Shown: positions 1-5,644 of the stretch, in pieces
Layout of the letters: the number at the start of each line of letters is the position of its first letter
Numbering within the stretch: the stretch's first letter is position 1
Translations under genes and position numbers: made by a program
The notes under the pieces: model-generated
The model's input: only the letters and a program-made list of their open reading frames with translations
What the model was told of the DNA's origin: nothing
Databases searched by the model: none
Origin: Candidatus Zixiibacteriota bacterium
GTDB lineage: Bacteria > Zixibacteria > MSB-5A5 > GN15 > FEB-12
Direction of reading: 5' to 3'
Assembly: GCA_003641345.1 (NCBI GenBank)
Contig: QNAD01000147.1
Span: forward strand, 1-5,644
Length of the DNA: 5,644 nucleotides

Positions 1-417
1 ATTAAAGAAGATACCAATATTATTTTTGTCGATATGCATGCCGAGGCAACATCGGAAAAGCAGGCGATGGCATATTATCTTGATGGCATGGTTACAGCTG
101 TTATAGGGACTCATACTCATGTGCAGACCGCCGATGAGCAGGTGAGTGACAGTGGGACTGCTTATCTTGGCGATGCCGGCATGACCGGTCCTCATGATTC
201 AATTATCGGTATGGAAAAGGAACCGGCTTTGCAAAGATTTTTAACCGGAATGCCAAAACGATTTAGTACGGCATCGAACGACATTAGAATATCCGGTGTA
301 ATAATTGATTGCGACATATTAAGCGGAAATGCTACTGCTATAAAAAGATTCCAGTATAGTTATAATCCTGAATCATTTGACAGGGATAAATTTTTGGAAC
401 AAATAGAGGGCTTTTAA
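1..417 (+). CDS. ymdB: YmdB-family (TIGR00282) metallophosphoesterase, C-terminal part, 5' truncated by window edge
   Basis: The frame is open from base 1 and ends at TAA 415-417, giving 138 residues. Family members are usually about 260 residues, so roughly the N-terminal half lies outside the window. The ATG at 34 is internal, because family-typical sequence (IIFVDMHAEATSEK) spans it. Seen motifs: HAEATSEK with His13 of the visible part, then GTHTHVQTADE with His38 and His40. In the family these three histidines are the C-terminal part of the dinuclear metal site; the N-terminal Asp, Glu and Asn ligands are out of view. GMTGPHDSIIGMEKE and RFLTGMP are further family signatures. Characterised YmdB is a cytoplasmic 2',3'-cyclic-nucleotide phosphodiesterase that works with RNase Y in Bacillus subtilis. 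The same substrate here is inference. The gene abuts folD directly, implying one operon. The family call is firm; the exact function is less so. Confidence 0.93.
   Translation: MKEDTNIIFVDMHAEATSEKQAMAYYLDGMVTAVIGTHTHVQTADEQVSDSGTAYLGDAGMTGPHDSIIGMEKEPALQRFLTGMPKRFSTASNDIRISGVIIDCDILSGNATAIKRFQYSYNPESFDRDKFLEQIEGF
406..410 (+). promoter_or_regulatory. Shine-Dalgarno sequence of folD
   Basis: GAGGG lies inside the last codons of the upstream phosphoesterase gene, 7 bases before the ATG at 418. This is good spacing for an anti-SD interaction and supports that ATG as the folD start. It also shows that this organism uses SD-directed initiation for at least some genes, in contrast to the large gene at 1529. 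Confidence 0.7.
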
Positions 418-1299
418 ATGTCAGGCCAAATAATTGATGGAAAATTGGTATCTAAAAAAGTCAGGAAATCTCTAAAAAAAAGAATTGAAAATCTTAAGGC
501 TAATGGAATCGTGCCAGGTCTGGTGGCAGTGCTTATAGGAGATGACCCAGCATCGGCAACCTATGTTCGTAGTAAAGGAAAAGCTTGCGAAAAACTCGGC
601 ATATATAGTGAAACAATAAGAAAAGATGCTTCGTTAACACAGCAGGAATTGATTAATTTGGTTTATTCTTTAAATAAAAATCCTAAAATTCATGGTATTC
701 TTGTGCAGTCACCTGTGCCATCACATATTGATGAATTAGCAGTAACTCTATCAATTGACCCTGCTAAAGATGTGGATGGTTTTCATCCTTACAATGTTGG
801 AATGATGTTACTTGGGCGAGGTGGATTATTGCCTTGTACTCCTTACGGGATTATAAAACTTATGGAAGAATATGAAATTGACCCGACAGGCAAAGAGGTA
901 GTTATTGTTGGCAGGTCTAATATTGTTGGCAAACCTTTAGCGGCAATGTTAATGCAGAAGGGGAAAATGGCAAACGCTACGGTTACAGTTGCTCACTCTC
1001 GGTCAAAAAATTTACCTGATATTACAAAAAGAGCAGATATTATAATTGCTGCTACTGGAAGAGTTAATACTATCAAAGCTGATATGATAAAAGAGGGAGT
1101 AGTAATAATTGATGTTGGCATCAACAGGGTAGATGATACCACTTCTGAGAAAGGTTATGAAATTGTTGGCGATGTTGATTTCGAATCGTGTCAAAATATA
1201 GCATCTTATATAACGCCTGTACCCGGAGGTGTTGGTCCGATGACGATAGCTATGTTGTTGTCTAACACAGTCCAAGCCGCAGAATCAACTAATTCTTGA
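418..1299 (+). CDS. folD: Bifunctional methylene-THF dehydrogenase (NADP+) / methenyl-THF cyclohydrolase FolD
   Basis: A complete 293-residue protein of normal FolD length. It oxidises 5,10-methylene-THF to 5,10-methenyl-THF and hydrolyses that to 10-formyl-THF in the cytoplasm, feeding one-carbon units to purine and formyl-Met synthesis. Catalytic domain: GDDPAS (41-46), then YVRSK with Tyr49 and the catalytic Lys53, Gln97 in VQSPVP, and Asp120 in KDVDGFHPYNVG. Next comes PCTPYG (139-144). Rossmann domain: GRSNIVGKP (165-173), then AHSRS (192-196), AATGR (211-215) and IIDVGINR. The C-terminal signature PGGVGPMT is at 269-276. All key residues are present. The motif normally written VQLPLP reads VQSPVP here, a mild variation. 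The ATG directly follows the TAA of the phosphoesterase gene and has a GAGGG ribosome site, so translation is probably coupled. No clear terminator follows. Confidence 0.98.
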   Translation: MSGQIIDGKLVSKKVRKSLKKRIENLKANGIVPGLVAVLIGDDPASATYVRSKGKACEKLGIYSETIRKDASLTQQELINLVYSLNKNPKIHGILVQSPVPSHIDELAVTLSIDPAKDVDGFHPYNVGMMLLGRGGLLPCTPYGIIKLMEEYEIDPTGKEVVIVGRSNIVGKPLAAMLMQKGKMANATVTVAHSRSKNLPDITKRADIIIAATGRVNTIKADMIKEGVVIIDVGINRVDDTTSEKGYEIVGDVDFESCQNIASYITPVPGGVGPMTIAMLLSNTVQAAESTNS

Positions 1300-1325
1300 C
1301 TATATGAATAGTAATTACTAATAAT
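1296..1325 (+). promoter_or_regulatory. Possible sigma70-like promoter overlapping the folD stop
   Basis: TTGACT (1296-1301) and AATAAT (1320-1325) are separated by 18 bases. Each differs from the Escherichia coli consensus at one position. The palindrome at 1309-1320 sits in the spacer and touches the -10. Transcription from here would give a leader of nearly 200 bases before the gene at 1529. In DNA this AT-rich such matches arise easily by chance, and the lineage may use a different consensus. Confidence 0.2.
1309..1320. repeat. Perfect 12-base palindrome (TAGTAATTACTA)
   Basis: The sequence equals its own reverse complement over 12 bases, starting 10 bases after the folD stop. As RNA it would make only a weak 4-bp stem, with no T-run after it, so it does not look like a terminator. 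As DNA it could bind a dimeric regulator, and it lies between the two candidate promoter hexamers at 1296 and 1320. The palindrome is seen directly; any function is conjecture. Confidence 0.4.
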
Positions 1326-1494
1326 TGCAATAAAATTCACATTGAAATTTAGATATGATTTTGCTAATTGAAACAAGCATCAATGACATTTTCTGCTCTT
1401 AAATACTGCTTTATTATCAACTGTTTACAGAGTTTTTGGGCTTTATCAAGTTTTATGAAAATTATTTATTCGAAATATTATTAAGGCATAAACT

Positions 1495-1524
1495 TTGCTT
1501 ATTTTAAGTTTGAATAGATATAAA
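1495..1524 (+). promoter_or_regulatory. Possible promoter immediately upstream of the large exported-protein gene
   Basis: TTGCTT (1495-1500) and TATAAA (1519-1524) are separated by 18 bases. The -10-like hexamer ends only 4 bases before the ATG at 1529, so transcription would begin at or about the start codon and the mRNA would have almost no leader. No Shine-Dalgarno sequence precedes this ATG, which would fit a leaderless message. AT-richness makes a chance match likely. Confidence 0.22.
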
Positions 1525-1528
1525 TATT

Positions 1529-1606
1529 ATGGAAAATAGAAATATTAAAAAATTTATAACAATTATTACTCTTGTAATTCTATTGGGCACTGCAAGTGTA
1601 TTTGCG
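1529..1606 (+). other. Signal peptide coding segment of the large surface protein
   Basis: It encodes residues 1-26. An N-region with Arg4, Lys7 and Lys8 precedes a hydrophobic stretch from Phe9 to about Leu19, then GTASVFA. The V-F-A pattern at 24-26 suits signal peptidase I. There is no lipobox cysteine, so the protein is not a lipoprotein. Sec-dependent export to the periplasm is expected. Confidence 0.85.
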
Positions 1607-4600
1607 GTATCTTCTGATGATACAGGCGATTACGTTGACGACTTAAAGTTGAGGTTTGAACTGGATGATAACTCAATCCTAACCTCGATTGATGATCAGT
1701 TTCATGATTTTAATGTTGAAGTAGATAATCCGTTTACATCGAAAAGTTCATCGTATAAAATAAACTTTACAGTTAAACTTAACACTTTTCTTCATTTATA
1801 CAAGGGAGTGTTAGTTTATGAATTTCCTGATAATTTTGATTTAAGCTTAATAGAATCTGTTGAATTTTCAGATGATTTTCTATTTCGGGATTATAAGGTC
1901 TCTGAATATAAAATTAAAGAACGGTCATTATTTATATATTTGTCTAAAATAAAAAATTATGAAACAACCAAATCTTTTTGGCAGATTAGTTGTAGCTTTA
2001 ATATCAAATTTATAAAAAATCCTCAGGTAGCAGGATTTTATTCTTTGATTGGAACCTTTCAAAAAGAAGAAAATGGTGATAATGAGATTCTAATTGGGCC
2101 TACTGAGTCAGAGCTATTTGAGATAACACCTTCCGATACCGGTATTGTAGAACTAAGGATTTTCCCTGATTCAGATATAACAGTTCAAGCCGGTGAAAAT
2201 ATAGAATTTGAAGTAATTGGAATTTATAATAATGGTCAGGAAATTTATGATTTAGATTATTCAATATTTTTAACATCAGAATCAGACCAGATTGGATATT
2301 TTACCCAAAATGTTCTTAATGTAGAAAAGATAGGACAGGGACAGGTTAAAGCTATTTATAATAATCTTTCAGTTGAGTCCGGAGTGATAACGGTTGTTTC
2401 TGGTTCACTGTCAGAGATTGAACTTTCGATTTCTCATGATCAGGTGGTTGGCTATCCGCTTATTGGTGAGGCTTATATTACTCTTTTTGATAATTATGGG
2501 AATTTAAAAACCGATTACGATTTAAGTTTAAATCCGATAGAATTGCGTATATCAGAAGGTTCTCTCTCCAAATCAATATTTTCAGATAATAGTTTATTGG
2601 TTGATGGCACAATTAATTTATCAGCCTTGGATATAACTTATTTAGATAATTCTGCGACTGTTTCGGTTTATGCACAAAGTGCTTCGGTTAATTCAAATTT
2701 GGAATTTGTTTCTTTTAGCGGCTATGAAATTATTGGGGTATATGATTCTGAAGGAAATGAATTTAATTCTATCCAATCAGGGCAACAGACCAAACTACAG
2801 GTTTTGGTACAGAATAACGGAACCAAAAGTGCGTGGGTTTCTCCATCTCTGATTAATTTCTATGAATCAACAAATGAAACAAGCGAAACAGAATTTTCTC
2901 CCCCCGGTATCGGTGGATTAATCGATAATGTAGAACTAATTTTACCTCCTCATGCTAATGAGCCGATTAATGATAATTTATATGTCATATTGAATTCGAT
3001 TTATAATATTGAAGGGACTGAGTATCCGGTTGTAGATTCGGTGATTTTACCTTTTACAGTTATCACAAGTATTTCACCTGAAATAACAGTTAATAATTTA
3101 TCTCCCATAGTCGTTGAAGCGGGTAACGAAAGTTCGTTCAGTTTTAATATCAGCCTTGATAATACATTTCCATATCAGTTATCAGTTGAGTCATCGCAAT
3201 TCAAACTAAGTGAAACGGGATTTAGTTCAATTACTTCGCCAATTATAGAAAACAATTTGATTTTGCAGGGCGAAAATGAAGCTTTTTCAGGGATTATATA
3301 CATTCCGGAATCATTGGCTGGAACTCAGTTAATTGTAGAATTTGATTTATCTTATAAAATAATTGGCTGGGGAGATGAAATTTTCGAGTTTCATTCTACT
3401 TTTGATGGAACAAAAATAGACGTTACTTCAAAGCCGATTCTAAATATAGAAAATATAGTTGTTCTTTCTCCGAATGCTCCCAAAGTGAATATAGGTCAGG
3501 AATTTATTATATCTGCCCAAATAAGTAATTTATCCGATGTATCACTTGAAAACATTCCATTCAAATTATATTCAGATGGACAATCAATATTTGATAGTGA
3601 GCAACTTATTGATATTTCATCTGGTGAGTCAAAAGAGATAAATTTTAATATTATTGCAGGTGATGAGGAAAATTTAAGTGAACGATTTTATCTGGAGATA
3701 AATTCGCCCGAAATAGCTGTTGATCAATCACAAAACAATTCAGTCTTTGTTGTAATTGAAAAGCCCGCACAACTTGATTTGGAATATGATTTGATTGGAT
3801 ATAATAACAGTGTCATTAGAAGAAATGAGATTGTTACTTTACTTGTGAATTTGAATAATTCTGGCAGTTCGGAAATAAATTCAGGAGAATATTTATTAAA
3901 TTCAACTAATAAGGACTTTGAAATTTCATCTCAAGTAGTAGGAGAGATAAATACAGATAAGCAACTTCGGTTTGATATCACTACTCCTGATTATAATACA
4001 TCAACAACAATTGAATTTTCAATTACGAATTTGCCGGTTGAGTTGAATACAGGAATGACTATACCTATTGCCAGTGATAATTTTAGTTTTGACATTAATG
4101 TTTTTTCAGCCGACTCATTAATTGCTACCAGAATTTTAAATCTCGAAGTTGTCGCTCCTAATGCTCCCAATATAAATGTATCTCAAGATATTCAACTCCG
4201 TGCTATTGTTGAAAACCTTTCAAATACAGATATTGAGAATTTACGATTGCATTTGAAATCTGACGGGCAATCTTATTTTGAAACCGAAACAGTTGTTTCG
4301 GTCAAAAGTAATTCTCAAGAAGAAATTTTAATAGATGTTACTGTTGCTGAAGATTCAAGTACTGAAATGTTTACTTTAAATATTATTTCTCCCGATGTGG
4401 AAGTGTTGGATCCTGTAGATAATACAGCTCTTATAATTAAACAAACTCCTGCTGATTTGAATCTGACGTATGATTTAATAGGAGTTAACAGTGGAGTAAT
4501 AAATCCTGGTCATGAATTTACTCTGGCGGTAGAACTTCATAATAACGGCACTGAAGAGACAAGCCCTGTTCATTACGAAATATCGACAGACGAAATTGAT

Positions 4601-5584
4601 TTTGGTGATAAATATTCTTCCGAAGGTATTATTTATGAACATGATTTAAGTCTGTTTACTTTCGTTGCACCTATTGAAGAAAACACTTACGAAATTATTT
4701 TTAATTTACTAACAGTGCCAACTGCTCTTAATACAGGTTCGCAGGCAAAGATTGATAGGCAATCTTTTAGTTTTGTAATAAAAGTTGAATCTGTCGAAGG
4801 TGATTTACTTGTTGATGTTCAACCTGTAGGAACAAATCTAATAATTCCCGGTCGTTCTAAAGAGATGTTTGAGCTTAATCTTACCAACAGAATAAATATT
4901 TCGGATGCTAATATAAAATTAAACAGAGCAATAGTAACTTTTATGGATGAGAATCACCTGCCTGTAAATCTTGATGAATATCTTAATACATATCAATCCG
5001 GTTTTTATGTTCAAAATAAATTAATCTCAACTTCCCAACTTGATAATAATAAATTAGCCCTCAGTTTTGAGGATATAGTTATCCAGCCTGGTTATAATCA
5101 ATCGGTAATTTTCAAAGCTTTATTTGAAAAGTCTTATGAACCATCTGTGAATGTAATTTTTGATTATAATTCTATTGATGCAGTTTATGAAAAAGGTCCG
5201 CTTGAAGGACAAAATCCTGTTATCAGTTCTTTAGATAATGAATCATCAAAAACAATTTCATTTGTGTTTAAAGGTTCATCACTTGAAGAATCTGTGATAG
5301 TAGAGAATAATCCTTTTGACCCTGAGAAGGAGCCATTGCGTTTTTCTTTTGAGCTTGATATTGCATCGGCTGTTCAATATAGGATTTTCACTTTGATGGG
5401 CGAAGAAGTTTTTTCTGAAAATGTGTCATTTGGGTCCGAAGGGGCAACTCTGGGTGAAAATATTTTTGAATGGGATGCTGACAATAATAATGGGCATAAA
5501 ATCCTCAATGGTGTTTATATTGTTATGATAAAAATTATGGCAACCGGTGAAACTGTAAAATCGAAAGTTGCGGTAATAAGATGA
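1529..5584 (+). CDS. Large secreted/surface multidomain Ig-like repeat protein with C-terminal FlgD-like or T9SS-like sorting domain
   Basis: A 1351-residue exported protein of unknown specific function. Residues 1-26 are a signal peptide: basic IKK, hydrophobic core, then SVFA with predicted cleavage after Ala26. Residues 27-205 form an unassigned beta-rich domain ending in NPQVAGFYSLIG and GPTESELFEI. Residues 207-292 resemble a BIG2 domain (AGENIEFEVIGIYNNGQ, then GQGQVKAIYNNLS). Residues 293-397 are another Ig-like segment (ITLFDNYGN), followed by CARDB-like segments at about 398-514 and 515-643. Two tandem ~228-residue repeats follow at about 645-873 and 874-1100. Residues 1255-1351 match the FlgD-Ig/T9SS type A pattern: NNPFDP, LMGEEVF, GENIFEWD, NGVYIVMIK. 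One cysteine (Cys155), an acidic composition and no internal membrane segment fit an extracellular structural or adhesive role; no catalytic motif is visible. An in-frame TGA at 1511 rules out a start further upstream. The ATG lacks a clear Shine-Dalgarno. The stop overlaps the next gene. Confidence 0.88.
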   Translation: MENRNIKKFITIITLVILLGTASVFAVSSDDTGDYVDDLKLRFELDDNSILTSIDDQFHDFNVEVDNPFTSKSSSYKINFTVKLNTFLHLYKGVLVYEFPDNFDLSLIESVEFSDDFLFRDYKVSEYKIKERSLFIYLSKIKNYETTKSFWQISCSFNIKFIKNPQVAGFYSLIGTFQKEENGDNEILIGPTESELFEITPSDTGIVELRIFPDSDITVQAGENIEFEVIGIYNNGQEIYDLDYSIFLTSESDQIGYFTQNVLNVEKIGQGQVKAIYNNLSVESGVITVVSGSLSEIELSISHDQVVGYPLIGEAYITLFDNYGNLKTDYDLSLNPIELRISEGSLSKSIFSDNSLLVDGTINLSALDITYLDNSATVSVYAQSASVNSNLEFVSFSGYEIIGVYDSEGNEFNSIQSGQQTKLQVLVQNNGTKSAWVSPSLINFYESTNETSETEFSPPGIGGLIDNVELILPPHANEPINDNLYVILNSIYNIEGTEYPVVDSVILPFTVITSISPEITVNNLSPIVVEAGNESSFSFNISLDNTFPYQLSVESSQFKLSETGFSSITSPIIENNLILQGENEAFSGIIYIPESLAGTQLIVEFDLSYKIIGWGDEIFEFHSTFDGTKIDVTSKPILNIENIVVLSPNAPKVNIGQEFIISAQISNLSDVSLENIPFKLYSDGQSIFDSEQLIDISSGESKEINFNIIAGDEENLSERFYLEINSPEIAVDQSQNNSVFVVIEKPAQLDLEYDLIGYNNSVIRRNEIVTLLVNLNNSGSSEINSGEYLLNSTNKDFEISSQVVGEINTDKQLRFDITTPDYNTSTTIEFSITNLPVELNTGMTIPIASDNFSFDINVFSADSLIATRILNLEVVAPNAPNINVSQDIQLRAIVENLSNTDIENLRLHLKSDGQSYFETETVVSVKSNSQEEILIDVTVAEDSSTEMFTLNIISPDVEVLDPVDNTALIIKQTPADLNLTYDLIGVNSGVINPGHEFTLAVELHNNGTEETSPVHYEISTDEIDFGDKYSSEGIIYEHDLSLFTFVAPIEENTYEIIFNLLTVPTALNTGSQAKIDRQSFSFVIKVESVEGDLLVDVQPVGTNLIIPGRSKEMFELNLTNRINISDANIKLNRAIVTFMDENHLPVNLDEYLNTYQSGFYVQNKLISTSQLDNNKLALSFEDIVIQPGYNQSVIFKALFEKSYEPSVNVIFDYNSIDAVYEKGPLEGQNPVISSLDNESSKTISFVFKGSSLEESVIVENNPFDPEKEPLRFSFELDIASAVQYRIFTLMGEEVFSENVSFGSEGATLGENIFEWDADNNNGHKILNGVYIVMIKIMATGETVKSKVAVIR
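3461..4147 (+). repeat. Tandem protein repeat unit 1 (about residues 645-873)
   Basis: This is the first copy of a ~228-residue unit made of two beta-sandwich halves. Landmarks are NAPKVNIGQ (649-657), SDGQSIFDSE, KPAQLDLEYDLIG (745-757), the LNTG motif, and FSFDINV (to 858). Each landmark recurs in the next unit at an offset of 228-229 residues: Pro648 with Pro877, Pro746 with Pro974, and Val858 with Val1086. This indicates an intragenic duplication with almost no net indels. Nucleotide identity looks low, so the duplication is old. Both halves have the look of CARDB-type Ig folds. Confidence 0.8.
4148..4828 (+). repeat. Tandem protein repeat unit 2 (about residues 874-1100)
   Basis: This is the second copy of the ~228-residue unit. 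Landmarks are NAPNINVSQ (878-886), SDGQSYFETE, TPADLNLTYDLIG (973-985), LNTG and FSFVIKV (to 1086). Unit 2 lies directly after unit 1 without a linker. Conserved positions are mostly hydrophobic strand residues and the turn motifs SDGQS and YDLIG, as expected of beta-sandwich repeats rather than of a catalytic site. Confidence 0.8.
5291..5581 (+). other. C-terminal FlgD-Ig / T9SS-like domain coding segment
   Basis: It encodes about residues 1255-1351. The order is NNPFDP (1260-1265), a beta strand LRFSFEL, YRIFTLMGEEV, then GENIFEWDADNNNGH (1309-1323), NGVYIVMIK (1327-1335) and a basic, hydrophobic tail SKVAVIR. This order is shared by FlgD-type Ig domains and by type IX secretion sorting domains, and sequence alone does not separate them well. 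If it is a T9SS signal, the protein would be moved across the outer membrane and the tail cleaved or anchored. Otherwise it is a terminal surface-attachment domain. Confidence 0.7.
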
Positions 5585-5644
5585 TTAGATGTTTAATATT
5601 TATATTTATTATCTTAATATTACTTGTTAACATTGTTTCTGCCG
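5581..5644 (+). CDS. Second exported protein, N-terminal signal peptide only, 3' truncated by window edge
   Basis: The ATG at 5581 overlaps the TGA of the large surface-protein gene (ATGA, 5581-5584), a classic translational-coupling arrangement. The frame stays open to the window end, giving 21 complete codons. They read Met-Ile-Arg-Cys, then an uninterrupted hydrophobic stretch (LIFIFIILILLVNIV) ending in Ser-Ala. This is a typical Sec signal peptide with possible cleavage near the last visible residue. There is no strong Shine-Dalgarno, so ribosomes are probably delivered by the upstream gene. The mature protein is outside the window and its function cannot be stated. The coupling suggests that it is made in step with the large protein, perhaps as a surface or secretion partner. 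A chance ORF is possible because so little is visible. Confidence 0.72.
   Translation, partial: MIRCLIFIFIILILLVNIVSA

Larger units (their letters stand above)
1300..1528. other. Intergenic spacer between folD and the large exported-protein gene
   Basis: This is 229 bases of AT-rich sequence between two genes on the same strand. I see no RNA gene, no GC-rich hairpin followed by a T-run, and no ORF with a ribosome site. It contains a perfect palindrome at 1309-1320, a second short one (ATTGCAAT, 1324-1331), weak sigma70-like hexamers at both ends, and a 33-codon minus-strand open stretch without a usable start. Its length and the change of gene type suggest that a promoter for the downstream gene lies here, but none stands out strongly. 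Confidence 0.6.

Noticed and set aside
34..417. ATG at 34 as the true start of the first gene
   Set aside because: Reading continues in frame to base 1, and family-conserved residues (IIFVDMHAE) span the ATG. The protein would also be half the usual length and lack the N-terminal metal ligands.
1012..1275. An 87-codon minus-strand ORF inside folD
   Set aside because: It lies fully within the C-terminal half of an intact, well-conserved folD and its translation (rich in Tyr, Ser, Asn and Arg) shows no recognisable motif. It is an antisense shadow.
1419..1437. Possible Rho-independent terminator (AACTG..CAGAGTT followed by five T)
   Set aside because: The stem is only 3-4 pairs with a bulge and is poor in G/C, so it would be barely stable. 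The T-run is short and followed by GGG. It is also 120 bases from the folD stop.
1383..1484. A 33-codon plus-strand ORF starting at ATG 1383 in the spacer
   Set aside because: There is no ribosome site, the translation has no clear signal or domain pattern, and it overlaps the minus-strand open stretch. It is most likely chance in AT-rich DNA.
1490..1497. Bacteroidota-type -7 box (AAACTTTG resembling TAnnTTTG)
   Set aside because: No matching -33 TTTG/TTG box lies about 19-21 bases upstream, and the host phylum is uncertain.
1300..1528. Riboswitch, structured RNA or CRISPR-like repeats in the spacer
   Set aside because: No direct repeats of useful length, no conserved aptamer-like motif and no stable hairpins were seen by eye.
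2670..2852. A 60-codon plus-strand ORF in another frame inside the large surface gene
   Set aside because: It is fully covered by the 1351-codon frame, has no ribosome site and shows no recognisable motif.

Overview
The window is AT-rich bacterial DNA, all read on the + strand, and falls into two blocks. The first (1-1299) is a housekeeping pair: the C-terminal half of a YmdB/TIGR00282-type metallophosphoesterase, followed with no gap by a complete folD (methylene-tetrahydrofolate dehydrogenase/cyclohydrolase). The stop of the first gene abuts the start of folD, so the two are almost certainly co-transcribed and translationally coupled.

A 229-base spacer (1300-1528) follows, with no convincing gene. 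It holds a perfect 12-base palindrome just after folD, weak promoter-like sequences, and no good Rho-independent terminator.

The second block (1529-5644) is an export or surface module. One very large gene (1351 codons) encodes a signal peptide, an unassigned beta-rich N-terminal domain, a BIG2-like Ig domain, several further Ig/CARDB-like beta-sandwich segments including two clear tandem copies of a ~228-residue unit, and a C-terminal FlgD-Ig-like or type IX (T9SS)-like sorting domain. Its stop overlaps the start of another gene by ATGA. The 21 codons of that gene inside the window read as a second signal peptide, so the two exported proteins probably form an operon.

Organism: a Gram-negative-type bacterium whose large secreted beta-sandwich proteins end in an 'NPF.P ... 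GEN.F.WD ... NGVY' domain. That style is typical of the FCB group and nearby candidate phyla (Zixibacteria, Marinimicrobia, Cloacimonadota, Calditrichota, Bacteroidota). The low G+C content fits several of these, and I cannot choose between them. A Zixibacteria-like lineage is my best guess, from the architecture of the large protein. This is inference, not a database result.

There is no CRISPR array, tRNA, rRNA, insertion sequence or phage gene. The least-described element is the large repeat-bearing surface protein with its coupled exported partner.
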